Positions 11,930 to 22,094 of a stretch of DNA of 41,566 nt are shown piece by piece. The stretch covers positions 275,343,006-275,384,571 of the forward strand of contig JBOZIK010000001.1 in the NCBI GenBank assembly GCA_051453625.1. Reading direction: 5' to 3'. The stretch comes from Welwitschia mirabilis. Its lineage: Eukaryota > Gnetophyta > Gnetopsida > Welwitschiales. The first letter of the stretch is position 1, and each line of letters begins with the position of its first letter. Below the pieces are notes generated by a model, which was given only the letters and a program-made list of their open reading frames with translations, had not been told where the DNA came from and made no database searches. The position numbers and the translations under genes are program-made.

Positions 11930-13247
11930 CACATGAAGTAGCTAGAGGGTTTGTTATGAAAGGCAAGAAAAATCTTGTTTACAAACTCAAGAAGTCCTTA
12001 TATGGATTAAAGTGAGGTTCAAGATAATGGTACGAGATTTTTAATTCTTTTATGCATAAGATTAGTTTTCAAAGAAGTCCTACAAACCCCATGTATATAG
12101 CAGGAAGTGTGAAGATGACAACTTCATAAGTTTTGTTATATACCTAGATGACATTATCCTTGCAGAGAAGAAGAAGATATAGATTAGAAAGCTAATTGAA
12201 CTCTTGTTCTAAGAGTTCAACATGAAGGCTTGGGTGAATCCAAGTTGATTCTTGGCATAGCCATTACTTAAGACATGAAGAATGCCAAGTTGTGTTGTCT
12301 TAAAAACAATACATTGAAAGGGCTTTTAATAGATTCAAGATGCAAGACGTAAATGCTATCTGAACTGTATCCAAAAGCTAAGAAGAAAAAGGAGTAGATG
12401 TGTTGAGTACCATACTCCAATCTTATGAGTAATCTAATGTATGCAATAGTGGCAACAAGACGTGATATCATTCATGCTATGAATCTTGTTAGTAGAATCA
12501 TGAGAAATCTTGAAAAGAACCATTAGGAAGCATCGTAGTGGATTCTCAGATATTTAAAAGGAATTTTAAGATTGCATATCTTCTATAACAAAGAGAACAA
12601 GATGACTGTAGACTATTGTAATTTAGATTTTATAGGCGACTTGAATACAAGAAAGTCCATATTAGGTTGAACATTTATAATGGAAGATGACCTATTTCCT
12701 GAAAGCCAAAGTTTTAATCAATAATGGCTCTTTTAGCTATGGAAGCAGAGTATATTATTACTTCAACAACATGCAAAGAAGACATTTGACTAAAGAATCT
12801 CGTGGAAGGATTACAAAGAAATTAAGCAAAGACATCAATTTTCAATGATAGTCAAAGTGCCATATTCTTGGCACACAATTTAGTATTTCATGAGACTTCA
12901 TAACACATTCAAATGAAGTATTACTTTGTATGACAACAGATTAAGAAAGGATGTGTTAATCTACAAAAGGTTCATCCTTCAATAAATCTAGTGGATATGT
13001 TAATAAAACCACTTCAGTTAAGGAAGTTCTGATAGTGCTTGAACTTTTTGCAACTTTGTCAAATGTAGTTGAGTAGATATGGATTATGGATTAAATGCTA
13101 AAGATAAAAAAGACAATTTTGTCTCATGGTGAATATTATTAGAGTATGAGCCTTAAATTGACTCCTTTATCTTCTCCCTAAAGTTAGCCTCATTCTAACT
13201 TAGTTATTTGCTAAATATTCTCATAGTCAAGATAAGCATGGACCAAA
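11930..13247 (+). mobile_element. Decayed Ty1/copia relic, 3' half (RT C-terminal part, RNase H)
   Basis: Begins inside RT with GFVMKGKKNLVYKLKKSLYG at about 11950-12007, the run just downstream of the first catalytic aspartate in copia RT. There follows LK*GSR*WYEIFNSFMHKI, with stops where Gln is normal, and an intact YLDDIIL box at 12141-12161. Further pieces read RKLIELLF.EFNMK and, at 12430-12480, LMYAIVATRRDIIHAMNL. RNase H follows at about 12720-13031: MALLAMEAEYIITSTTCKED, FNDSQSAIFLAHN (12841-12879), HIQMKYYFV and LVDMLIKPLQLRKF. The 5' half (gag, protease, integrase) is absent. The LTR follows at 13248. Copia identity is clear, and the element cannot be functional. Confidence 0.88.
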
Positions 13248-13663
13248 TGTAAGAAATAACAAAGAAGGCTTATTTTGGATTTCTACTTATTGATCCGTGA
13301 GCTTAGGCCTATATAAGTGGCCTTGTGAAGGATCCTTCATAGTTCTGTACATCATAATAGATTTAGTTGTGTAGCATCACAAGCATTATTGACTTGTTTG
13401 AGTTGCGAGTGCTTTAGGTAAGGTAGTGTGGCTAAGTGTGGGCTAAGACATTGCTACTATGTTACAGAGCTGAGTTGTAATCTCTCCTATTTTACTTTTC
13501 CTTCTACAACCAAAAAGGTAAATCCTCTTTCTCGTGAATGGAGGCGTATTACCAAACAACTTTAAATCGTTGTGTATTTGGTCTCTTTTATTTTTTTGCT
13601 TGTTACATGTTATTTTGCTATTATTCTTCTTGTGTTTCGCATTTAACATTCTTCCATTTTACA
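13248..13663 (+). mobile_element. 3' LTR of the copia relic
   Basis: Starts TGTAAGAAAT and ends CCATTTTACA, so the terminal five bases (TGTAA/TTACA) are inverted as expected for an LTR. It lies about 215 bp after the RNase H C-terminus. A TATA-like TATATAA is at 13310-13316, followed by a T-rich stretch near the 3' end. Length is about 416 bp. There is no 5' partner in the window, so the ends cannot be checked by pair comparison. Confidence 0.6.
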
Positions 13664-14300
13664 ACTCAATTTCGGCGTAACTTCTACACTATGTTACTCC
13701 TTTGCTTTTTACAATAGTCTAACATCAACCAATGATAACACCATGGTATATAGTCGAGGTAGTCCTGAGTGTAGCAAGAGCCTAAGATGCAAACAATTTG
13801 CAACCTTCAGGATCTAGAAGGCGATCTTAGTAGCCTGCTTCACATCTATCATAAGCTTTCTCAATCTTCAGCTTCTTTTCTTATGTGCAAATACATGCTT
13901 GTTAAAAATATTATCTTTCTTTTGCATGATTGCAACATGATTGGCAGCCTTATATGTTTTGGTTATGCTTCCTTTCTTCTCTTATTGCTTCTCTCTAAAA
14001 TTGCATTTAGCAATTTTTTCCATCATTTTTTAATAGAAACTTTAGTGTTTTGCACATAATCCCATAATTTGTTATAACTCATTGATATTTTTTGGACGAG
14101 TGGGAAATCCTAATACCGCATAAAAGTGTTGGTTGCGTCCTGTGAAGCTATGTCCTTCTCACCACCAAAAGGATTTTAAAGGATTTGATCAAGGCTGCTC
14201 ATTCACCCATCCTTTATTATGAGGATTTAAACTGCTAACAACCAAAAAAACATTAACAAGATTTAAACAATGAATTAAAGCCCTTGCCCTCATTGATTAT
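13664..14300. other. Spacer upstream of the BSD gene
   Basis: No coding region is recognised. The open frame at 13787-14059 has a leucine-rich stretch but no family signature and is probably chance. The BSD gene promoter should lie in the right part; no convincing TATA box was found. Confidence 0.4.
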
Positions 14301-14600
14301 TATCCCCCCCTCTCTTCTTTTCCTTTTTTTTTTTGGGCGGGGGAAAATGCTCATTTACTTGAAAACAATTGTTCACAACGCAATATGAAAAATTGGGTAG
14401 TACACGCGACCTGCGAGGAAAGGGAGCTCTTCCCGGCAAGCATGTGCATGCGGTGGAAGGACGTTTTGTTCGCGGGGTTTCTTGCAATTTGATACGAAAG
14501 AGGAGAAATCATCCTCTCCCGTGACTGTAAGCATTCTTGATTTTGATCTTCATGTTTTTTCTTCAATTATTAATCGTTCTATGGTTCTGATCATCCAAAC
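14301..14600 (+). promoter_or_regulatory. Likely 5' leader and proximal promoter of the BSD gene
   Basis: A pyrimidine tract (CCCCCCCTCTCTTCTTTTCC at about 14304-14323, then a T run and GGGCGGGGG) is followed by a GC-richer 200 bases up to the start codon, typical of a plant core promoter and 5' UTR. No TATA box is evident. The exact transcription start cannot be fixed from sequence. Confidence 0.4.
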
Positions 14601-15896
14601 ATGAACCTCTTCAAATCCGCGTTTTTCCGCGACAAGGCATCCGAGGAACATAAAAAACCCGAAGAAGGTGAAATAGAGGGAGCCAAAAAGGTGAAGGACT
14701 CTGCGGAAGGCTCTCCAGGGGTTTCGGAGAGAGAAGAAAGATCATCGTCGGAAGGGCTATGGAGCTTGGGCGGATTAGTAAAAACTCTCCAGTCGAAGTC
14801 TGAAGAGGTCATCGAAATTTATCGTAGCGATCTCGAAGATTTCCGTATCGGCTTTCGGAGGGAAACCGAAGCCATCCGCGAATTTGCTTCCCGAGCAGTT
14901 AAAGATCTCCCAGATTCGTTGCAAATTAGAGCTGCTGTTGCTCAAGAATCCCTTCAGTCGGTGGGAGAAGCTATTGATGAGTTTGGAAACACCGTCTGGA
15001 AAGGCACCGATGGTATTATTGCCGAAGGCAAGGATTTAATTTCAAATTTGGATGATAATCTGGAAAAGGAAAACGTTACCTTTGAGTCCGGTTCGAGTCG
15101 CACGGATTCGAGCTTTTTTCATAAATATAGTCGACTCGATGCTCAGATCCGCGCGTTGCAGATGGATTCCAATAGTTACCGCCAGGAGCCCGAGGATAGG
15201 CGGGATTTTGAGGCTTGGTTGTCTGGTTTCAATATTGGCGAGAAAGAGGAGGAGATCGAGAATCTTTGCCGCGGGAACAGATTTGTTGACGAGGTTAGAC
15301 AAAAGTTGGTTCATTCAAGTGTAGATTATGAGACATTTTGGTCTCGGTATTTTTATAGAGTCCATAAGCTCGGGCAAGCTGAGGAAGCTAGAATTTCTCT
15401 TGTTAAAAGAGCTATTATTGCTCAAGAAGCCGAAGATGATCTGACCTGGGAGTTTGATGATGATGAAGATGAGGACAAGAATGCTGATTTGGGGATGATC
15501 CAGAAAGGCAAGAGGGAGGAACATGCTTCCGTTAAAGTTGGGGATGAAAGCTATTTTGGAAGCAGTCACAGTTCTGTGATGAAGTCATCTGAAAATACAG
15601 TGAAAGAAGCTGCAGAAGAAACTGAATTCAAAAGCTTAAATAAGGGGAAAGAAGTTGTTGTTGAAGGATCACCTCGTGAAAAACCTGCTGGTAGTGTTCA
15701 AAGGGGAAAGAAGAACGATAATAAGGGTTCGAAGGATGAAATAAAAGGCGTTTTGTTGAAGCCTGGGGCGAATTTAGCCGATTCTGACAAGTCTTTGAGT
15801 ACTGATAAACAAGTTCGTGTTGAGAAGGAGAAGCTTGATGATGAATCTGGTACGACCAGTAGTTTGTTGGAAGCAGAGATGGATCCTGCAGTCTAG
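14601..15896 (+). CDS. BSD-domain protein (frame ends early at 15896)
   Basis: Encodes 431 residues starting MNLFKSAFFRDKASEEHKKP. The ATG has A at -3 and the short hydrophobic/basic start is typical of plant BSD proteins. Residues 15-60 are acidic and low complexity. Residues 60-155 form an amphipathic helical region (SLGGLVKTLQSKSEEVIEIY ... SVGEAIDEFGNTVWKGTDG). The BSD domain spans about 200-257: DRRDFEAWLSGFNIGEKEEE ... DYETFWSRYFYRVHKL, with the hallmark Phe-Trp pair at 246-247. An acidic Trp motif follows (DDLTWEFDDDEDED, 279-292), then a charged, disordered tail. BSD domains were named from BTF2-like (TFIIH), synapse-associated and DOS2-like proteins; the role of this plant subfamily is not well defined. 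No intron was seen within the frame. TAG at 15894 ends it just before the family's conserved C-terminus, which continues one base out of frame to 16110. Confidence 0.92.
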   Translation: MNLFKSAFFRDKASEEHKKPEEGEIEGAKKVKDSAEGSPGVSEREERSSSEGLWSLGGLVKTLQSKSEEVIEIYRSDLEDFRIGFRRETEAIREFASRAVKDLPDSLQIRAAVAQESLQSVGEAIDEFGNTVWKGTDGIIAEGKDLISNLDDNLEKENVTFESGSSRTDSSFFHKYSRLDAQIRALQMDSNSYRQEPEDRRDFEAWLSGFNIGEKEEEIENLCRGNRFVDEVRQKLVHSSVDYETFWSRYFYRVHKLGQAEEARISLVKRAIIAQEAEDDLTWEFDDDEDEDKNADLGMIQKGKREEHASVKVGDESYFGSSHSSVMKSSENTVKEAAEETEFKSLNKGKEVVVEGSPREKPAGSVQRGKKNDNKGSKDEIKGVLLKPGANLADSDKSLSTDKQVRVEKEKLDDESGTTSSLLEAEMDPAV

Positions 15897-16110
15897 CAAC
15901 AGTAGTGACTTTTCTGTCGTATCAAGCAAACCGTCTTCTGGAGAGGAGGAAGATGATTTGGAATGGGACGAGATTGAAGCATTAGATGAGGTCGATGACA
16001 GGAAATTCCCTGCGAATTCTCAGAGCCCTCCTAGAGCTGATATCCGGAAAAAATTACATACATGTTTGGAACAACAGGGTGAGGATTTGAGCTGGGAAGT
16101 TGATGACTAA
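15890..16110 (+). CDS. C-terminal segment of the BSD protein, displaced to the +1 frame
   Basis: From about 15890 the frame one base over reads SSNSSDFSVVSSKPSSGEEE, then DDLEWDEIEALDEVDD, a Pro/Arg-containing SQSPPRADIRKKL, and ends GEDLSWEVDD at 16107, followed by TAA. This matches the usual C-terminus of plant BSD proteins of this type (acidic Trp motif, then RADLRKRL-like and a final acidic Trp motif). It is open back to 15817, but the reading upstream (MLRRRSLMMNLVRP) is nonsense compared with the other frame, so the switch lies close to 15890. The intact protein would be about 500 residues. The cause could be a one-base insertion (or two-base deletion), a sequencing error or an unusual splice; the high conservation of both parts favours error or a very recent mutation. 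Confidence 0.85.
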
Positions 16111-16281
16111 AAATTGAAATCAGGATGGACCGAACAACTACATGGTTAAGCGTTCCCTAAAGCTTTTCAACTTTGCAGTTGACTGTGTTACCAGGTTTGT
16201 CATACCCCCCGTCATTTTCTTCGTGTATACTGCATATTTATTATGTGTATACTTGATTACTGAGACTTCAGTTCCATGACA

Positions 16282-16287
16282 AATAAA
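16282..16287 (+). terminator. Candidate polyadenylation signal of the BSD gene
   Basis: AATAAA lies about 170 bases after the stop at 16110, in a T-rich context usual for plant 3' ends. Others could be used. Confidence 0.4.
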
Positions 16288-17944
16288 TTGTTAGCAAATG
16301 TACGAATGAGTAAAAACGTGCCCATGGTCAATTGTTCTGGGCACGTCATTGATGCTTGTGCTGCAATATGGATCTCTGATTCAATTTTATCTCTCTACAA
16401 AGTTACCTAAATAATTGTCATGCACCAATATGTAAATTGGAACATCTATTGCATTCCTACATCTTTCGGTCACTGTCACTTACTTTGTCTCCTAAGTTTG
16501 CTTTTCTGGCAATTATCTACTGAGGAATCCCTCAGAAAATCAATAGTTTTTAAAACTACATGCTTAATCTCATGCTGAAAACACTATGCTCCAAAAGTCT
16601 TATGAATATTGAAATTGATACGAAGGCATCCAATTACTGTAGCTACGTTTTGCTTTCTGAGTATCCTGTTTATTAGCATATATGATTGATATGGGTCGTT
16701 TGCATTCTGAAGATTTTGGTCAGAGTCTTCAAGGACATTTATTTGCCAATAAGAGTTTTACCTTATGCCAAGGTACTTTTTTGGTCGAATATAGCAAAAA
16801 GGTTCATAGCTGATTATCAGATTTTGGACTGGGCAAAATGGGTATATTTACCTTTAAGCTGATAAAGGTTTTCTTTGTTATCGTGTGCATGACTCCCTAC
16901 AGTGGCAGTGTCTGCTTAATCTATGCTCTAGAGTAAAATTCCGGGGTGTACTACCTTAGAAACCCAAGGATACATTGCGATGTTGTATTTTATTTTATCA
17001 ATCTCTTCTTACTTGTTTCAAGTGGTTCAGCAGGGCTTTATATAGGAGATGAAACAACTCTACGGGTAAGAGGTTTAGGAAGTTTCACTTACGTTTTTTG
17101 ATCTCTACTGCGCGANNNNNNNNNNNNNNNNNNNNNNNNNNNNNNNNNNNNNNNNNNNNNNNNNNNNNNNNNNNNNNNNNNNNNNNNNNNNNNNNNNNNN
17201 NNNNNNNNNNNNNNNCTGCGCGATTAAGAATTAATTCACCATAATAGAAGTACCAGTTATGCAGTCACAGCAGTTGGATGTCGCATCTCTTCCCCATCGC
17301 TTTCAGTGTTTCTTGAAGCCAAAGGTCAGAGTTTCAACATTCTACTTTAGGAAGCTATCACGTGGGATTTGAACATATCTTTATTCAGAAGTTTGGCATG
17401 AAGTGAACAAACAAACAGATTAGTCAGTTAGGAGGCTGGATAGCTGGTGTACAATCCATCGGCCAACGAGAGCTTTATTTAGACCTTGAGATTTAAAGTT
17501 TCTTGCTGTCAATCATAAGTTATACAAATGACTGAATTGAGCACGGAGGCATAAAATATTTTGAGACCACACTGTAAGTTGTCTGTAAGTCGGGAAATAA
17601 ACACATTCAAGTAGCATGTGAAAATTATGGAAGCAACCGAAGAGCTGCATATTACATAACATTGAGTTTTCCCCTTAGCTAAAAGGAATATCTTCAAAAT
17701 ATTGGGGAAAAAACTGGTATTATTGTTGCGTTTGCATTTCGTGTGAGTGGCAAACACAAAAGAGGATGTGAATCCCATAGTTAAGGCCGATTGGAAAATG
17801 CTACTCATTAAAACACCAAATGAAATAAAACAATTAAGCATGGATGATAGTAAGCCAAACAATTAAAAATGGATGACGATAAACCTTGAGGTGGCTGCCT
17901 TTGATAAAAGCTGAGCAGTAAGAAACCATTATATAATAAATTAG
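16288..17944. other. BSD gene 3' flank, one 100-N gap, no recognised gene
   Basis: No protein family is recognisable. Possible splice signals are present: a donor CCAG|GTTTGT at 16195, a pyrimidine-rich acceptor ending TTCAG at 17030, and a donor CGG|GTAAG at 17066. These could represent a spliced 3' UTR if the transcript is long. The gap at 17116-17215 is flanked on both sides by CTGCGCGA. The open frame at 17509-17862 (-) has no family signature. Confidence 0.35.
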
Positions 17945-20900
17945 GATAATAGTAATTTAATATCAACTTTCAAAGAAATCCAAAAGACATAGTAGGCATA
18001 AGATTAAGATCCTATGTTAAGGCTCTAGAGCATGTGTAATTAATAAAAAGAAAAATTCATAGACTTTGCTTGTTTGTTGGCTATAGGCTATGCAGAGGCT
18101 AACATGAAGGTCTAAACAAAAAAGATATAACGTGGTATAATTGGAATTTGAGAAGGTACCTATGAAATTGAGAGGGGCTTATTTGACCAATGCTCCAACA
18201 GTTGAAAGATAATTAATATTAAACTAAAATTTCACTGCCTAAGCATAGATTTGAATAGTAATACTTTTCAAAATAGAAGCCTTAAGTCTAGAAAAGTAGA
18301 GTTACTATGTCTTTGAGAAACAATTACATCGGTGTTTCCGAATTGCATGGAAGATACAAAGTTTGAAACAATAACAAAAAAGTAGATAGTGCCTTGGAAG
18401 ATTTGGTGTATCTTCAAGAAAAACATGCTTCTAGCTTGGATGAAATTCTTGAAAGAGTTCCACATCCTACATCCAAGTGTTAATAAAGCAATCAATCAAG
18501 CAATGTTGGGAACTATGTTCATTATTATAGAAAGGGCACNNNNNNNNNNNNNNNNNNNNNNNNNNNNNNNNNNNNNNNNNNNNNNNNNNNNNNNNNNNNN
18601 NNNNNNNNNNNNNNNNNNNNNNNNNNNNNNNNNNNNNNNNNNNNNNNNNNNNNNNNNNNNNNNNNNNNNNNNNNNNNNNNNNNNNNNNNNNNNNNNNNNN
18701 NNNNNNNNNNNNNNNNNNNNNNNNNNNNNNNNNNNNNNNNNNNNNNNNNNNNNNNNNNNNNNNNNNNNNNNNNNNNNNNNNNNNNNNNNNNNNNNNNNNN
18801 NNNNNNNNNNNNNNNNNNNNNNNNNNNNNNNNNNNNNNNNNNNNNNNNNNNNNNNNNNNNNNNNNNNNNNNNNNNNNNNNNNNNNNNNNNNNNNNNNNNN
18901 NNNNNNNNNNNNNNNNNNNNNNNNNNNNNNNNNNNNNNNNNNNNNNNNNNNNNNNNNNNNNNNNNNNNNNNNNNNNNNNNNNNNNNNNNNNNNNNNNNNN
19001 NNNNNNNNNNNNNNNNNNNNNNNNNNNNNNNNNNNNNNNNNNNNNNNNNNNNNNNNNNNNNNNNNNNNNNNNNNNNNNNNNNNNNNNNNNNNNNNNNNNN
19101 NNNNNNNNNNNNNNNNNNNNNNNNNNNNNNNNNNNNNNNNNNNNNNNNNNNNNNNNNNNNNNNNNNNNNNNNNNNNNNNNNNNNNNNNNNNNNNNNNNNN
19201 NNNNNNNNNNNNNNNNNNTATGATGTATGTCATAATTTATAATAACAACTTGTAGTGGAGATGTCTTCTATAAATATAAGATAAGTTTTTATCTTTTTAT
19301 AAAGATGAAAAGAATTGCCCTTTTTCCACTATATTGAGTTTAAAGTCAAAACTTAGTAAGCTTGAATAAGAATTGCATTGGAAAATTGAGAAAACTAAGT
19401 CTATAATCTCAACACCCCCCCACCTTCCTTGCGTCATTCTCCCCTTTCTTTTCGTTTGGTAGCATTTGAGTGTCATAGAGCTACTGAAAGGTTTCTTATG
19501 AAATCCATTGATTATTTAAGCAAAGACGTGAAATTTTACCACATTGCTATTGAACTAATCAGCTGCCAGCTGAGGTCTTAAAGAAGCAATTAAAGATCCA
19601 TTTAATGGTAACCCCTATGGAATTACATCCTACAACATAGAGAAAGGGATAAAAAGATTATTTCAAATAATCTTTGTATAAATAATTTTCTATGGAATCC
19701 TAGCTCTTTTAGAGCAAGAGTTCTCTGAATTTTGACATCTATTAAGGACATAAACCAACTAATATGATGGATGCCTTACTAGCTTGGTCTATTCTTTAGA
19801 GAAATAATCTTTAATTTTTCAAAAAGTGAGTCATAGCAGCATCTTACGGAGTTAAAGTAGTTGGATAACAACTTACCATAGAGGGAGATACCTTGCAAAA
19901 AGTAGTAAAAAAGACTCAAATTTGCTTTTTTCTGAGGCAAGTAACATATCCTTCATGCAACTCTATGAAATCCTTTCTTATTGTCATTATCTAACTACGT
20001 GAAGTTGCAAAGTAACTTTTCAATTTGCCTGTAACTTGAAGTAGCAAGAACCTAATAAGAAGAATAATGGATATGAGAATAATTAGATACTAGTAGCACA
20101 CTAAATACTTTTACACACTAAGTATTTTCTAGCCATCTTGAGTTTTTAGCTTTCCATTTATCTACTTCAAAAGCCAATTTATTAACAATAAGGTCCTATA
20201 ATTGCTTAGAAGTCCTTTCAAAAGAAAATGGAATTCTAACGATGTTGATCATCTCATCATCTTAAACAATTTACCATGGTTTAAAGAGAAAGTCATGTAT
20301 AAATTTAGGAAAGAATATGTGCTAAGTACTTTTCCTAATTGATCTTAGAACCAAAGAGGGAATAATAAAGATCAATCTTAGAGAGTAGCTGCTTGATTAC
20401 TGCTTGAGAATTCTTAATAAAAAAGGATTCATCATTTGTCAAGTGCATGTTGATAACCTGCTTTGGATTTTCACTCATACAAATACTATGAACAAGGCTA
20501 TCCTACTCATCTTTCTAAATAGCATGGCATAAAAATTTTGATGCAATTATTAAAAGATAGGGAGTTAAATTACATCTTTGTGTTATAGATCTTTCAATAG
20601 GAAAGGTGAAACTAACACCGCCTAGAGTACCAATACAAGCATTTGCATCCTTGAACAAATAATTTGCCATATGAATGGAAACCTTTGCAAATCCCAGTGT
20701 TTCCATATGAGCTAAGACAAAGTTTGATAGCTTTTGCATAATCAACTTTAAGGAAGACATTATCTTGATTAGTATCCTTTGTCTATGCTGATACGACATT
20801 TTTAAGACTATAATTACCCTTAGGAAAACCCCTCTACTTAATACAAATAATATTAGGTAGGATAGTTTTCAACCTAGTAGCTAAACATTTAGTTAAAATT

Positions 20901-22094
20901 TTATAATAAACATTTAGTAACATAATTGGTCTCCAATTGAAAATGAAATGTGAATTAGTTGATTTCAGCAAAAGACAAATGATAACTTGATTAAGCTTTG
21001 GACTTAAAGGTGCATTTATGTAAGGCTTTGAGAACTATCTTGAAGTGGTCTTTCCAAATAATATCCCAATGGTTGTTATAAAATTTTATAGAAAGGCCAT
21101 CCATTCTTGGAGCCTTACCATTAGATATGTTAAAGTAAGTTGCTTTTAATTCATNNNNNNNNNNNNNNNNNNNNNNNNNNNNNNNNNNNNNNNNNNNNNN
21201 NNNNNNNNNNNNNNNNNNNNNNNNNNNNNNNNNNNNNNNNNNNNNNNNNNNNNNATTCATTTTGTGTAATATCTTTTTCCAAAGATTGATAATAAATTTT
21301 AAAAAGCAATAAAGTTAGTGTTTTGGTTCAAGAGGTGTTGATGAAAACCATTTAAATTGAAGACCTTAGTAAAACACTTAATTAAATAACTAAGGATCGA
21401 TTGAGGATCAAAGCATAAATAACCATCAATTTCAAGTTTGTTTATTGAGACGCGTAGAACCTTGCTTGAGGAACTTAAAAAATTATTTACAATTGGCATC
21501 TTGAATGTTAAGCCAAGAAATTTGCTCTATCGCAACACTTTTAGCAAAGTAGATTTCTTAGGAATTTGAATAATTCTTACTTTCTCTAATTCCTTATGGA
21601 CATGATGATTAAAAGGCTCTTATTCTCTAGTGATAGAAACTAATAACATACATTGTTGAGCTTTTGAATATACTTATCTTGCTATAATAGCCATTGGTTT
21701 AACAACATGTCTAGAATGATTTTGGATACAACACATAGCACAAATCCATCATGAAATCCATCTAATAGCGCCACTTAGATGAGGCTATACATTCCATAAA
21801 ATATGTAAAATAGTTTTGCTTGATTCAGAATTATATGCATTTCCATGCAATCTAAAGAGAGAAGTGGTTTTGCTTAGTCGATTCTTGAAGTCCATCTATA
21901 AACAAATGGGATAATGGAAACACAATAAGCAATTAGTACAGACTACAACAAAAGCATCTTTAATTCTGAAAAGATACAAAAGAAAAATAAAGTCTGTTAA
22001 GATGTTGAAGAATACAGCCATATGCTAATTAAAAATTTGACAAAGTATTGAAAAACTCTTTAAGGAGAATACTAACATTGCTAAAGGTAATCAA
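17945..22094 (-). mobile_element. L1-like LINE relic, copy A (minus strand)
   Basis: Non-LTR retrotransposon RT is readable on the minus strand in broken frames. From right (N-terminal) to left: ISWLNIQDANCK at about 21510-21480, the run linking endonuclease and RT; SINKLEIDGYLCFDPQSILS at 21440-21380; the RT entry ELKATYFNISNGKAPRMDGL onward at 21154-21000, with SIKFYNNHWDII; and LGFAKVSIHMANYLFKDANA to SITQRCNLTPYLLIIASKFL at 20700-20530, the block matching RQGCPLAPYLF. The FADD box is decayed to LTNDE at about 20440. The thumb region continues to about 19850. Left-end sequence near 17948-18000 matches the left end of copy B, giving the 3' end. Gaps at 18540-19218 (679 N) and 21155-21254 (100 N). 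No functional product. Confidence 0.85.
20515..20799 (-). pseudogene. LINE reverse transcriptase palm fragment (copy A)
   Basis: This is the longest intact piece of RT in copy A, 94 residues. It includes QKLSNFVLAHMETLGFAKVS (normally the region after the first catalytic aspartate), NYLFKDANACIGTLGGVSFT and SITQRCNLTPYLLIIASKFL, which correspond to RT motifs with NG.....F...RGIRQGCPLSPYLF in live LINEs. The first catalytic aspartate is lost, the GCP turn is changed (RCN) and the next box is in another frame, so it is inactive. Confidence 0.8.

Noticed and set aside
14095-14130. CTAATACCGCATAA, a word found in bacterial and organellar small-subunit rRNA
   Set aside because: The flanking bases do not follow any SSU rRNA order that I can recall, so a chance match is more likely than an organelle insert.
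15042-15569. Minus- and plus-strand open frames of 80-90 residues inside the BSD gene
   Set aside because: They overlap the conserved BSD frame in other registers and have no family features.
18389-19255. Long open frames on both strands around 18390-19255
   Set aside because: They consist almost entirely of N; the apparent length is an artefact. The same holds for frames over 25915-26437, 37040-37552 and 37827-38666.
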